From: Mobilitalea sibirica
GTDB lineage: Bacteria > Bacillota > Clostridia > Lachnospirales > Lachnospiraceae
DNA length: 64,000 nt
Assembly (NCBI RefSeq): GCF_015999265.1
Contig: NZ_JAEAGR010000004.1
Span: 1 to 64,000, forward strand
Reading direction: 5' to 3'
Shown here in pieces: positions 8,648 through 18,026 of this stretch. A program made the position numbers and the translations under genes. Within the stretch, counting starts at the first letter, position 1; every line of letters begins with the position of its first letter. The notes under the pieces were generated by a model. That model saw only the letters and a list, made by a program, of their open reading frames with translations, did not search any database and was not told the origin of the DNA.

Positions 8648-8923
8648 ATGAATAAAGTAAAGCGTATCGCCGCTATCGTTGGTATCGTTTTAATTCTAAC
8701 CTTAATCATAGTGACCTTTATATCCGCATTTATTGCTCCTGAGCTCTTCCTAGCCGGTATATTCAGTATCATTGTAGTCCCTATGATGATATATGCATTT
8801 ATTGCAGTGTATCGCTATGTTCATCGAAATGATGAACCAATGAATAACGATATCGCCGACAATGAGGAAGACAACCTGGAAATAAAAGATGAAGATGTAA
8901 GTGAAGAAGAAGGTACAAAATAG
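8648..8923 (+). CDS. Small two-helix membrane protein with an acidic tail
   Basis: A 91-residue protein: a basic start (MNKVKR), two hydrophobic segments (about residues 7-29 and 33-57) separated by a short turn, a short basic stretch (YRYVHRND) that should face the cytoplasm, and a tail of about 30 residues rich in Asp and Glu. I do not recognise a domain. The start at 8648 follows GAAAGGA at the right spacing; an in-frame upstream start at 8612 lacks one. It is transcribed away from the XRE gene across about 280 bases, so the two may share a control region. Confidence 0.6.
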   Translation: MNKVKRIAAIVGIVLILTLIIVTFISAFIAPELFLAGIFSIIVVPMMIYAFIAVYRYVHRNDEPMNNDIADNEEDNLEIKDEDVSEEEGTK

Positions 8924-8976
8924 TAAACACCATATCAATGAGGTTGTCGCATATATATAACTGTTAAAATTAAAGT

Positions 8977-9065
8977 GGGCTATGGAACTTCCCTTCATGC
9001 ACTATTTGGAGAATAGCTTTGATGTTTGTTTGTACTCCAACTAGTGTAGGGGAACTCCATAACCC
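8977..9065. repeat. Long nested imperfect hairpin
   Basis: The outer arms GGGCTATGGAACTTCCC and GGGGAACTCCATAACCC pair almost fully, and an inner pair (GCACTATTTGGAG with CTCCAACTAGTGT) extends the stem towards a loop of about 20 bases. It lies between two convergent genes (small membrane protein and rarA). It may be a terminator for both or a structured RNA; there is no clear U-run next to the stem. Confidence 0.6.
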
Positions 9066-9133
9066 GTTTTGTTTTTCTTCTCTTCTCGTGTGACAGCTCT
9101 ATGCTTTACACAGTACCTTTTCTTCTATTTTTC

Positions 9134-10462
9134 TCATTTCATATCTTTCCCTTTAATTTTCTTAAAATATTCCTGGATTTCCACCTCATATCCGTTATCG
9201 GAAGGTACATAAAAAACCCTGTCTTTTAATTCATCGGGAAGATACTGCTGCTCTACATAGTGATTTTCATAGTCATGGGCGTATTTGTAACCGATTCCAT
9301 GACCTAATTTTGAAGCACTTTTATAATGGGCATCCATAAGATAAGATGGAATTGTAGCTGTCTTCTCATTCTCTACTACTTTCATGGCCGCTCCGATAGC
9401 ACTAACCGCAGAGTTACTTTTCGGCGCACAGGCTATATAAGCTGCTGCCTGGGCAAGTACAATCTGAGCCTCCGGCATTCCAAGCCTCTCAGCTGCTAAA
9501 GCTGCAGACGTTGCTACTACCAGTGCATTAGGATCTGCATTGGATACATCCTCAGAAGCACAGATCATAATTCGTCTGGCTATGAAGGCTACCTCCTCAC
9601 CCGCATAAAGCATCCGAGCAAGATAATAGATAGCAGCATCCGGATCCGATCCTCTCATACTTTTGATGAACGCTGAGATCGTATCATAATGGTTGTCCCC
9701 ATTTTTATCATACTTTAATACTCTCTTCTGTATACACTCGGAAGCTACTGACAACGTAATATGGATGAAACCGTCCTCCGAGCGTTCTGTCGTGAGGACC
9801 CCCAACTCAATGGCATTCAAAGCAGCTCTGGCATCTCCGTTGGAAATGTCAGCTAAAAACTCAAGAGCATCTTCGTGAAGGATAGCTTTATAAACACCAA
9901 GTCCCCTCTCCTCATCTTTAACAGCCCTCATAAGCAATGTCTTAATATCTTCCTTATCTAAAGGCTTTAATTCAAATATAATAGACCTCGAAATCAAAGC
10001 GGAATTCACTTCAAAGTACGGATTCTCTGTTGTTGCACCGATTAACACCACAGTTCCATCTTCAACAAAGGGAAGTAGATAATCCTGCTGCCCTTTATTA
10101 AAACGATGAATCTCATCAATGAATAAGATGGTTTTCTTACCATACATGCCGAGATTATTCTTCGCTTCTTCAATGACAGCCTCCATATCCTTCTTGCCGG
10201 AGGACGTTGCATTAATCTGGGTAAACAAAGAACTGGTTGTATTGGCTATCACTTTAGCCAACGTCGTCTTTCCGGTTCCCGGAGGACCATAAAAAAGAAT
10301 TGAGCTTATCTTATCCGCCTTGATTGCCCGGTACAAAAGCTTATCCTTACCAATGATATGACTTTGACCCACCACCTCATCCAGAGTTTTAGGACGAAGC
10401 CTGGAGGCCAGAGGCGCTTCTTTTTTCATTGTATCTTTTCTCATATAATCAAATAAATCCAT
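9134..10462 (-). CDS. rarA: Replication-associated recombination protein A, AAA+ ATPase
   Basis: A 442-residue cytosolic ATPase of the RarA/MgsA/WRNIP1 family, a clamp-loader relative acting at stalled replication forks. The Walker A motif GPPGTGKTT is at residues 59-67, Walker B LFIDEIHRF at 113-121, and sensor motif GATTENPYFEVNSAL follows. The C-terminal part (SDPDAAIYYLARML, then PEAQIVLAQAA) is the RarA-specific oligomerisation region. Length matches the family (about 430-450). The start at 10460-10462 (MDLFDYM) has AAAGGTGG just upstream, better than the in-frame start at 10486. It is monocistronic. Confidence 0.95.
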   Translation of the reverse strand: MDLFDYMRKDTMKKEAPLASRLRPKTLDEVVGQSHIIGKDKLLYRAIKADKISSILFYGPPGTGKTTLAKVIANTTSSLFTQINATSSGKKDMEAVIEEAKNNLGMYGKKTILFIDEIHRFNKGQQDYLLPFVEDGTVVLIGATTENPYFEVNSALISRSIIFELKPLDKEDIKTLLMRAVKDEERGLGVYKAILHEDALEFLADISNGDARAALNAIELGVLTTERSEDGFIHITLSVASECIQKRVLKYDKNGDNHYDTISAFIKSMRGSDPDAAIYYLARMLYAGEEVAFIARRIMICASEDVSNADPNALVVATSAALAAERLGMPEAQIVLAQAAAYIACAPKSNSAVSAIGAAMKVVENEKTATIPSYLMDAHYKSASKLGHGIGYKYAHDYENHYVEQQYLPDELKDRVFYVPSDNGYEVEIQEYFKKIKGKDMK

Positions 10463-10741
10463 GACAACCACCTTTCCGGACGCCATATTCTATGTATAAT
10501 GACATATTTTTCTCATCATAAATAATATATTTTTTTATTCTTTCTATCGAATGTTACATCAGTGATTTAGTATTCATCACATTTATAATTATTCTATTAC
10601 TATAAAAAAGTTGTTTGATTAACTCCTACCTATCTAAACATAAAGTTTTATAAATTAAACTCTTTATAGAATTAGCTATTATCTATTACTGATTAAACCA
10701 TCTATAACCCTCTCTCAGGACTATTGCTTTAAAAATAACTC

Positions 10742-10769
10742 TTGAATTTTATAAAAAGTCATGCATAAT
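10742..10769 (+). promoter_or_regulatory. Candidate promoter of the DUF4250 gene; rest of gap empty
   Basis: TTGAAT (10742-10747) and CATAAT (10764-10769) with 16-base spacing, followed by AAAGGAG and the start codon at 10804. The remainder of the gap 10463-10741 is AT-rich, with no gene, hairpin or repeat that I can support. Confidence 0.45.
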
Positions 10770-10803
10770 AAAGGTTATACTACATTTTAAAGGAGTCCCG
10801 TTT

Positions 10804-10989
10804 ATGACTTTACCAAAAGATCCAATTATATTATTAAGCTATATTAATACAAAGTTGCGGGATGAATTTTCCTCTTTAGATGAGCTTTGTAAAAGTCTTG
10901 ATATTGATCGCTCTAAGCTGGAGAAAATTCTATCCTCTATTCATTACACCTATAACGAAAAACGTAACCAATTTAATCCTCAGATATAA
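10804..10989 (+). CDS. DUF4250 domain-containing protein
   Basis: A 61-residue soluble protein. It matches the DUF4250 pattern closely: LPKDPIILLSYINTKLRDEF near the start, SLDELCKSLDID in the middle, and a final YxYNEKRNQF block. The family is common in clostridia and its function is unknown. An AAAGGAG site precedes the ATG. Its last 17 bases overlap the 3' end of the convergent VanZ-like gene. Confidence 0.85.
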   Translation: MTLPKDPIILLSYINTKLRDEFSSLDELCKSLDIDRSKLEKILSSIHYTYNEKRNQFNPQI

Positions 10990-11467
10990 TAACCCGCCTA
11001 CGTTTTCTATGGATATAACATAATGTAACAATATAATATAGGCAAGCTCCAACCGTTGCTCCCGCAGTATCTATAATTACATCACTGATTTCACCACTCC
11101 TTCCGGGAACAAAAAGCTGATGTATTTCATCAGAAGCAGCATACATAGCTGTGAAAAATATAGTAAAAAGAATGAGCCGATAACCTCTATTTTTTCTTTT
11201 CCATAATGGAAAGGCAATGGTGATTGCAAGAAGCATATACTCCGTAAAATGTGCTCCCTTCCTTATGAAATGTTCAATTGTTCCCAACTTTTCAAGTCTT
11301 ATATCCCCTTCCAGCGGCTTCTCTACTATTGTTTCATATACATTTAAAATACTGTTGGCAATGTTCATACTGTCCTCAGATGAAACCTGTGCCGGTTTCG
11401 ATGAGAAATAAAATATTATGCCCATTAGAATAATAGCAGGTAGCCATGTTATTAAACCTGACTTCAT
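10973..11467 (-). CDS. VanZ-like family membrane protein
   Basis: A 164-residue protein with four membrane helices (about residues 6-24, 70-90, 98-118, 135-155). The motif RKGAHFTEYMLLA and the later SDEIHQLFVPGRSGEISDVIIDTAG are the diagnostic VanZ-like sequences. VanZ gives low-level teicoplanin resistance in Enterococcus, but the broad family is of unknown function in cell envelope physiology. The start is at 11465-11467, where GGAGGAAGAT sits upstream; an ATG four codons earlier overlaps that ribosome site. The C-terminus is convergent with, and overlaps, the DUF4250 gene. Confidence 0.85.
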   Translation of the reverse strand: MKSGLITWLPAIILMGIIFYFSSKPAQVSSEDSMNIANSILNVYETIVEKPLEGDIRLEKLGTIEHFIRKGAHFTEYMLLAITIAFPLWKRKNRGYRLILFTIFFTAMYAASDEIHQLFVPGRSGEISDVIIDTAGATVGACLYYIVTLCYIHRKRRRVIISED

Positions 11468-11745
11468 ATCTTCCTCCATTCAACAGAATCCATGCCGAAT
11501 TAATGCTGTCTTACTAATATTATACAACGCATATCTCGCTTATGCAAACAAATGTTTGTACAAGTTCTTTTTAAAGTTCTTATATCTCTACGTTTATTCT
11601 ATTCATAATATCATATTATGTTTATCAATTACAACCAAAGAAACAGTTCACTCGTAAAGTAAAATAATTGAATGCTAACTCACCTGTTGCAGACTGTTAA
11701 TAAGCTTGCTATAATTTAATAAACACAATCAGCAGAGGTGAAGTT

Positions 11746-12405
11746 ATGATAACGGATGTTAGTAAGTATAAAACCATATATGAGGGTGGAATCGGAGAAT
11801 TTATCATGAAAAAGTCCCGATTTATAGCTACGGTACATCCAGTTGAAGCAGAAGAAGCAGCAATTGAATTCATTGACGAAATGAACAAGAAATATTGGGA
11901 TGCATCACATAATTGTTATGCTTACGTGATTGGTACGATTAATCCTATCATGCGCTGCTCGGATGATGGGGAGCCAAGTCAAACAGCGGGTAAACCTATG
12001 CTTGATGTCTTATTATCCCATGAATTAACCAATCTTTTGGTTGTGGTAACCCGCTATTTTGGTGGAACACTTCTTGGTACCGGTGGATTAGTAAAGGCAT
12101 ATCAGTCTGCCGTTATTGAAGGACTTAACAACAGCCGAATTATCACAAAAGAACTGGGAATACGCTTACAGATGCTTACAGATTACAGCCATATTGGGAA
12201 AATACAATATTATATCGGGCAGGAAACATTGCCTGTACTATCATCAGAATATACGGATAGTGTAAAGCTTGAACTAATGATTCCTTTTAATCAATATAAC
12301 AGCTTCGTAAAAAAAATCACAGACCTCACCAGTGGTTCGGTAAATCTGCAAAAAAAAGAACAGGCATACTTCACAATGATTGATGATGAAGTATACCTCT
12401 TTTAA
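11746..12405 (+). CDS. yigZ: YigZ/IMPACT family protein
   Basis: A 219-residue cytosolic protein. The IMPACT domain signature is clear: KSRFIATVHPV, ASHNCYAYVIG, SDDGEPSQTAGKP and VVTRYFGGTLLGTGGLVKAY (about residues 25-130), followed by the DUF1949-type ferredoxin-like C-terminus. Eukaryotic IMPACT regulates translation through GCN1; the bacterial function is not settled. A GAGGTG site precedes the ATG. It is monocistronic, convergent with the small gene that follows. Confidence 0.92.
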   Translation: MITDVSKYKTIYEGGIGEFIMKKSRFIATVHPVEAEEAAIEFIDEMNKKYWDASHNCYAYVIGTINPIMRCSDDGEPSQTAGKPMLDVLLSHELTNLLVVVTRYFGGTLLGTGGLVKAYQSAVIEGLNNSRIITKELGIRLQMLTDYSHIGKIQYYIGQETLPVLSSEYTDSVKLELMIPFNQYNSFVKKITDLTSGSVNLQKKEQAYFTMIDDEVYLF

Positions 12406-12413
12406 AATATGTA

Positions 12414-12704
12414 TCAGCTATATTGCGTTACCAAATCATCCAGAATTTCAACCATTGAAATTGGAGTCACTTCATGTTGGAATAACTTCTTTAACATGGA
12501 TAGGACTGTATCCTTCGAATATGATATTCCACATACCTCTTCTGTTTCTACTTGATTATCCATATGTTTTGTAATACGGATTCCATAATATGATGTTGTT
12601 GGATTGCTCTCTAATTCCTTCTCCGTGAGACAATAATCAAGTTTCATGCTTCTTTTGTCCTCCAAAACCACCTCATTACTAAACACTACCTGCGCTTTTA
12701 TCAT
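12414..12704 (-). CDS. Small soluble protein, probably DUF6514-like
   Basis: A 96-residue protein with no membrane segment: a beta-rich N-terminal half (QVVFSNEVVLEDKRSMKLDY, then SYYGIRITKH) and a C-terminal helix (TVLSMLKKLFQHEVTPISMVEILDDL). This order resembles the clostridial DUF6514 family, which I recall only from its pattern, so the name is tentative. The start at 12702-12704 follows GGGGGTG at the right spacing; the longer frame to 12836 covers intergenic sequence. It ends nine bases from the stop of yigZ. Confidence 0.6.
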   Translation of the reverse strand: MIKAQVVFSNEVVLEDKRSMKLDYCLTEKELESNPTTSYYGIRITKHMDNQVETEEVCGISYSKDTVLSMLKKLFQHEVTPISMVEILDDLVTQYS

Positions 12705-13052
12705 AATAACACCCCCATAATAAGAAATAATAACAGAAAATAACTGACGAAATCTATTATACACAGAAAATATCTTTTTTAAAAGCAAAAAGCAACGCAC
12801 TATTTTATCGTATTCGTTATGTTTCGACATATTCACATGTTTCGTGTATATAACTATATCGTTCTGTCATGTCGATTGTGTTTTCATGTATTTTTATGAA
12901 GTAAATTCTCCTATTATTTTCTTGTATTTTTCTTTTTCTGTATATAAATACCATTTTCTGGTTATTACTTAGCTGTAATACATATTTAACTTTATTTCAT
13001 CGCTTGAATTTGCTATAATATATAAGCATGAAATATGCGAACGGAGGTAATT
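12705..13052. other. Divergent intergenic region before the PBP gene
   Basis: 348 bases of AT-rich DNA between two divergent genes. A TATAAT at 13014-13019 with a weak TTTATT 17 bases upstream is a plausible promoter for the penicillin-binding protein. I see no riboswitch, repeat or additional reading frame. Confidence 0.4.
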
Positions 13053-15731
13053 ATGGATTATAGTAAAAAAGGCATTCAAAATAAACAACAGTATATAAAA
13101 TCTACTTCCAGGCGTTTAGTATCTAAAACCAGAATTACATTATTTCGTTTCTGTATTGTATTCTTTGTGTTTCTTGTTATCGTAGGTGCATATGCCGGTT
13201 TTGGCTTTATCAAAGGCTTGGCGGACAGCGCTCCTGATATGTCACAAATCGATGTGGTACCAAGGGGCTTTACGACAAAAGTTTTCGATAAAGAAGGAAA
13301 TCAAATAGAAAATTTAGTAGGCGCTCAATCTAACCGTGATTATGTTAGTATTGATGAAATTCCTTATGTTATAGAAAAAGCTTTTATTGCAATTGAAGAT
13401 GAACGATTTTATGAACACGACGGTATTGATGTGCAAGGTCTCTTTCGGGTTTTCTTTCAAGCACTAACCGGCGGAGATTTTGTAGGCGCTAGTACAATTA
13501 CACAGCAGCTTCTTAAAAATCAGGTATTTGAAGGCGGACGGGAACCTGAGTTTATCGGGAAGGTAGAAAGAAAAATACAGGAACAATATCTGGCTATACA
13601 ATTGGAAAATATATATGAAAAGGATAAAATACTGGAGTATTATCTTAATACCATCAATTTAGGTTCCGGAACCTATGGTGTTCAGACCGCTTCCAAACGA
13701 TATTTTAATAAGGATGTACAAGATATTACTCTGTCGGAGGCCGCAGTTATTGCTGCAATCACTCAGCTTCCCGTATATTTAAATCCAATCACATATCCGG
13801 AAAACAATGCCCAGCGTCGAGCTGCAATTCTAGGAAATATGCTGGAGCAGGGCTATTGTACACAGGAAGAATATGATGAGGCAATGGCAGATGACGTATA
13901 TGCCCGTATTCAATCTGTAAATGAAGAATTAGATTCGAAATCATTTTATAGCTATTTCACCGATGAATTAATTGAACAGGTTATGGAAGATTTACAATCC
14001 GAACTTGGTTATACCCAGACACAGGCATCTAATTTATTATATAGTGGTGGTTTATCCATCTATACAACACAAGACCCGGTAATACAGCAAATTGCTGATG
14101 AGATCTATGCGGATGAAGAAAATTTCCCGGAAATGGGTGTGTCCTTTTGGGAACTTACTTATGCCCTTTCAATCCAAAAAAATGACGATGAAAAAACGCC
14201 AATACATTATCACAGTGAGGATTTGTTAGAATTTTACAAAGATTATGATGATCCTGATAAATTATATGTTGATGATGGGAACAGTAAATTCTCCTTATTA
14301 TTTCTAGATAAAGAAGATATGCAGGAAAAAATTAATGCATTTAAAGATGCAATGCTTGAGGATGGAGATACGGTTTTAGGTGAAAAAATTACCATGACAA
14401 TTCAACCTCAATCTTCCTTTGTTGTAATGGATCAATATACCGGACATGTGGTTGCCATCATCGGTGGCCGTGGTGAAAAAACCGGTAACCGAACCTTAAA
14501 TAGAGCGACCAATACAACAAGGCAACCCGGTTCTACTTTTAAGGTACTTTCCACATATCTTCCTGCACTGGATACAGCAGGTTTAACCCTAGCCAGCGTT
14601 CAGGATGATGCAGGACCTTATTATTATCCAGGTACAGAGAAAGAAGTTAGTAACTGGACAGAAAAGAAGGAATATGAAGGCCTAAGCACCTTAAGAAGAG
14701 GTATTTATCACTCCATGAATATTGTTACAGTAAAAACACTGGAGCAGGTTACGCCTCAAGTTGGATATGATTATCTTCTCGATTTAGGTTTCACAACTTT
14801 GGTCGATACGCGAAAAGAACCGGATGGGCGAGTGGTATCCGACATTCATTATCCTATGGCACTGGGAGGATTAACAGACGGTGTTACCAATCTTGAACTG
14901 ACTGCCGCTTACGGCGCCATTGCCAATGGCGGAGTTTATATTGAACCTATTCTATATACAAAGATACTTGATCATAACGGTAAAGTACTTTTAGAAAAGA
15001 CCCCTGAAAGAAATCAGGTTATGAAGGAATCCACCGCGTGGCTTCTTACCAATGCAATGGAGGACGTAGTTACAGTAGGTACCGGTAAAACTTTAAAGCT
15101 GAAAGAGGTCAACATGCCGGTGGCAGGTAAAACTGGATCTACCTCTGACTATAATGATTTATGGTTCTCCGGATATTCACCCTATTATACCGCTACGGTA
15201 TGGTCCGGCTTTGACCATAACCGTCCACAGACAGATAAGAGCTACCAAAGACATATCTGGCGTAAAATTATGGAACAGATCCATATAAGGCTTGGATTAG
15301 AGACAAAAACATTCACCATGCCGGGGTCTATCGTTACTGCTAAAGTATGTACCAAATCTGGTAAGCTGGCAGTGGAAGGATTATGCGATCAGTATGAAGG
15401 CGGAGACAGTACACGAATTGAGTATTTTGCCAAAGGTACTGAGCCTACTGAAAAGTGCGATATTCATATAAAAGCTAAGATATGTACCGAATCCAATTCT
15501 CTGGCAACGGATAATTGTCCATTAAGCGATATAAGAGAAACCGTATTATTAAAGAAAGCTGAAACAGCAGTTACTTATGATACTCCTTATGTATTACCAA
15601 CAAAGAACTGTAATGTTCATACCGGTTTCTATTATGAAGATGAAGAACCCTTCGAACCGGAATATGAAGATGAATTTTTAAATAATATCTTCTTTTATAA
15701 TAGAAACAGATCAGATAATGAAGAAGAATAA
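13053..15731 (+). CDS. Class A penicillin-binding protein, PBP1A family
   Basis: An 892-residue bifunctional peptidoglycan synthase anchored by one membrane helix (about 30-52). The transglycosylase domain has the catalytic EDERF (115-119) and STITQQL (147-153). The transpeptidase domain has STFK with active Ser494, SMN (554-556) and KTGS (693-696), so both activities look intact. Two short Cys-containing modules near the C-terminus (around CTKSGKLAVEGLC and CTESNSLATDNC) resemble the extensions of clostridial PBP1A, and the tail is very acidic. GGAGG lies before the ATG at 13053; the ORF extension to 13035 is not needed. Alone on its strand, with a hairpin downstream. Confidence 0.95.
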   Translation: MDYSKKGIQNKQQYIKSTSRRLVSKTRITLFRFCIVFFVFLVIVGAYAGFGFIKGLADSAPDMSQIDVVPRGFTTKVFDKEGNQIENLVGAQSNRDYVSIDEIPYVIEKAFIAIEDERFYEHDGIDVQGLFRVFFQALTGGDFVGASTITQQLLKNQVFEGGREPEFIGKVERKIQEQYLAIQLENIYEKDKILEYYLNTINLGSGTYGVQTASKRYFNKDVQDITLSEAAVIAAITQLPVYLNPITYPENNAQRRAAILGNMLEQGYCTQEEYDEAMADDVYARIQSVNEELDSKSFYSYFTDELIEQVMEDLQSELGYTQTQASNLLYSGGLSIYTTQDPVIQQIADEIYADEENFPEMGVSFWELTYALSIQKNDDEKTPIHYHSEDLLEFYKDYDDPDKLYVDDGNSKFSLLFLDKEDMQEKINAFKDAMLEDGDTVLGEKITMTIQPQSSFVVMDQYTGHVVAIIGGRGEKTGNRTLNRATNTTRQPGSTFKVLSTYLPALDTAGLTLASVQDDAGPYYYPGTEKEVSNWTEKKEYEGLSTLRRGIYHSMNIVTVKTLEQVTPQVGYDYLLDLGFTTLVDTRKEPDGRVVSDIHYPMALGGLTDGVTNLELTAAYGAIANGGVYIEPILYTKILDHNGKVLLEKTPERNQVMKESTAWLLTNAMEDVVTVGTGKTLKLKEVNMPVAGKTGSTSDYNDLWFSGYSPYYTATVWSGFDHNRPQTDKSYQRHIWRKIMEQIHIRLGLETKTFTMPGSIVTAKVCTKSGKLAVEGLCDQYEGGDSTRIEYFAKGTEPTEKCDIHIKAKICTESNSLATDNCPLSDIRETVLLKKAETAVTYDTPYVLPTKNCNVHTGFYYEDEEPFEPEYEDEFLNNIFFYNRNRSDNEEE

Positions 15732-15758
15732 AACTAAAACGAAATAAATAAAGATAAA

Positions 15759-15843
15759 CGGGATATAGGATTTGCCTTATTTCACCCCTGGAGAACATCT
15801 TCATTGAAATCCAAACAAGTGTTATAGGTTATCCTATATCCCG
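15759..15843. terminator. Long-loop inverted repeat after the PBP gene
   Basis: CGGGATATAGGA and TCCTATATCCCG pair perfectly (12 bp) across a 61-base loop. It lies between the convergent PBP and spoVAE genes. The loop is long for a simple terminator, so it may be a remnant of a small repeat element. Confidence 0.5.
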
Positions 15844-15988
15844 TCTTATTCTATATGAGTGAAAATAATTGATTATTTTATATCATACAGGTATCTGAAA
15901 AGAAAGAAATCCAGACAGTTTCTTATTTTCATTTCACGTACGTTTCATAGTTTAAAGAATGATAGAAATCAGAAAGTATACTCACACT

Positions 15989-16345
15989 TTAGGATTTCAT
16001 CTTAGGATTAAAGAACCATGATGCTATATAAGCAAAGATTAAGGCTGCTGAAATACCCACAGCCGAAGAGGTGAAGCCTCCTTTAAAGATCCCAATGAAC
16101 CCTTCTTTATCAACCGCATCCTTAACACCCTTAAATAAGACGCTTCCAAAACCTGTTAAAGGTACTCCGGCTCCGGCTCCAGCCCATTTTGCAAAAGGCT
16201 CATAAATTCCTACTGCTCCTAACAAAGCCCCAAGGCAAACCAGTATTACCATAACTCTTCCGGGCATCAGTTTCGTGTTGTCCAGTAAAATCTGGGTAGC
16301 TGCACATATTGCGCCTCCTACCAAAAATGCTTTCAAATAATCCAT
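15989..16345 (-). CDS. spoVAE: Stage V sporulation protein AE
   Basis: A 118-residue membrane protein with three to four helices and the glycine-rich signature GAGVPLTGFG seen in SpoVAC/SpoVAE. It is part of the SpoVA channel of the spore inner membrane, which moves calcium dipicolinate into the forespore and out on germination. The start at 16343-16345 follows AAGGAG; the frame to 16384 adds non-conserved residues. Last gene of the spoVA set here, 60 bases after spoVAD. Related in sequence to SpoVAC, as is usual. Confidence 0.93.
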   Translation of the reverse strand: MDYLKAFLVGGAICAATQILLDNTKLMPGRVMVILVCLGALLGAVGIYEPFAKWAGAGAGVPLTGFGSVLFKGVKDAVDKEGFIGIFKGGFTSSAVGISAALIFAYIASWFFNPKMKS

Positions 16346-16405
16346 ACAATTCATCTCCTTTAAGTATTCATCCATAACAGCCACATCCCGATTCTCTTAT
16401 ACGAG

Positions 16406-17461
16406 CTAAACAGCTTCTACGATCACTGCATGGGCGATACCGGGAACTGTATTTCCTTCATTAAAGCTCACCTGCGACAGTAAGGCTCCGGTAGGAACAA
16501 ACAATACTCTGGTCCAATTTCTTTCTCTTAACTGTTTCATAATATAACAAGTAAAGGTTAACGCTGAGCATCCACATCCACTGCCTCCTGCGTGGGTGTC
16601 CTGTGAATCCTTATCATATATCTCAATTCCACAATCCATATGATTACTGCTAATGTCGTATCCTTTTTCCTTTAATAAGTCGATTAATATGTTTTTCCCT
16701 ATATATCCCAAGTCACCGGTAATAATCTTATCGTAATAATCCGGTTTTACATCCAAATCCTCAAAGTTTTGCTTAATGGTATCAAAAGCTGCAGGAGCCA
16801 TGGCTGCACCCATATTCATGGAATCTTTAATACCGTAATCTACAATTTTACCGGTTGTAAGCCCTGCTATTACAATGTCCGCTTCATTGTTTCCTGCCTT
16901 TTTATGATTATCTTTTGCAATAATGACTGCTCCGCTTCCTGTAACAGTCCAGGTTGCTGAATAGGGTCTTTGATTACCATAATCAAGAGGCATGCGAAAT
17001 TGTTTTTCTGCCCCTGCAAAATGACTTGAGGTTAAAGACATTACCTTCTCCGCATAACCTCCATCAACGAGCATAGCTCCAAGGGACATGGCCTCACCCA
17101 TAGTTGAGCAGGCTCCGTAGATTCCAAACATTGGTATATTAAGCTCTGCTATACCAAAAGAGGTTGCTATCAGCTGTCCTAATAAGTCTCCACCAACCAG
17201 ATAACGAATACTATCACTTTTCATCCCTGCTTTCTTAAGCACCTCTTGTGCAGCTTCTTTCATTAATTCACTTTCAGCATCTTCCCAGTTTTTCTTTCCG
17301 AACATGGGGTCCTCTTTGACTATATCAAAAAGAGAACCTAAAGGTCCTTCACCCTCTTTTTTACCGGCAACCCCGGCACCCGCAATGATATATGGTGGGT
17401 TCGTAAATAATACACTTTGCTTTCCTGCAATCTTGGATTTTCTTTTTGCCTTTTCAGTCAT
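16406..17461 (-). CDS. spoVAD: Stage V sporulation protein AD
   Basis: A 351-residue soluble protein with a thiolase-like fold. It has IIAGAGVAGKKEGEGPLG near the N-terminus, FGIYGACSTMGEAM around the thiolase nucleophile position and ITGDLGYIG in the second half, all typical of SpoVAD. It binds dipicolinic acid in Bacillus and is the peripheral subunit of the SpoVA complex. AAGGAG precedes the ATG at eight bases. It lies between spoVAC and spoVAE on the minus strand. Confidence 0.95.
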   Translation of the reverse strand: MTEKAKRKSKIAGKQSVLFTNPPYIIAGAGVAGKKEGEGPLGSLFDIVKEDPMFGKKNWEDAESELMKEAAQEVLKKAGMKSDSIRYLVGGDLLGQLIATSFGIAELNIPMFGIYGACSTMGEAMSLGAMLVDGGYAEKVMSLTSSHFAGAEKQFRMPLDYGNQRPYSATWTVTGSGAVIIAKDNHKKAGNNEADIVIAGLTTGKIVDYGIKDSMNMGAAMAPAAFDTIKQNFEDLDVKPDYYDKIITGDLGYIGKNILIDLLKEKGYDISSNHMDCGIEIYDKDSQDTHAGGSGCGCSALTFTCYIMKQLRERNWTRVLFVPTGALLSQVSFNEGNTVPGIAHAVIVEAV

Positions 17462-17504
17462 TCATACAACTCCTTATCTATGTCGGTTAATTGAGTACTG
17501 TACA

Positions 17505-18008
17505 TTAAACAATCCCCACTTGCTTTAAAATATAATAGAATAAGCCTAGTACCCAGGTAGAAAAAATACCATATAAGATAACCGGACCGGCAACTGTAAA
17601 TATTTTGGCACCTACACCAAATACTTGTCCTTCTTTTTTATATTCCACTGCCGGTGCTGCAACTGAATTAGCAAACCCGGTAATTGGCACCAAAGTTCCC
17701 GCTCCGCCAAACTTAGCCAGTTTCTGATAGAGTCCCAAGCCAGTCAGTAAGATAGCTAAGAACACCAATGTAATCGTATTATAAGATTTCGCCAGTTCCT
17801 TATCAGCCCCTAAGGATTCATAATATTTAATAAAGCCCTGACCGATTACACATATAATACCTCCTATTACAAAGGCTTTGACACAATTTTTAAAACAACT
17901 GAATTTTGGTGTGACCTGTTTTACATACTGATTGTAATTCTCATTTCTGGTCGTTTTATTTTTTTCTTTTACAACACCCGAAACAGAAGGTTTATTTTGC
18001 TTTGCCAT
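17505..18008 (-). CDS. spoVAC: Stage V sporulation protein AC
   Basis: A 167-residue membrane protein with about four to five helices and the VPITGFANSVAAPAVEYKKEG motif split across its middle (FGGAGTLVPITGFANS). SpoVAC is the mechanosensitive pore of the SpoVA channel in Bacillus. The charged N-terminus of about 45 residues is cytosolic. AAGGAG lies before the ATG. It is 18 bases downstream of a micro-ORF and presumably co-transcribed with it; expression is expected under sigma G, although I could not assign a promoter. Confidence 0.94.
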   Translation of the reverse strand: MAKQNKPSVSGVVKEKNKTTRNENYNQYVKQVTPKFSCFKNCVKAFVIGGIICVIGQGFIKYYESLGADKELAKSYNTITLVFLAILLTGLGLYQKLAKFGGAGTLVPITGFANSVAAPAVEYKKEGQVFGVGAKIFTVAGPVILYGIFSTWVLGLFYYILKQVGIV

Positions 18009-18026
18009 AGTTACACTCCTTTTTTA

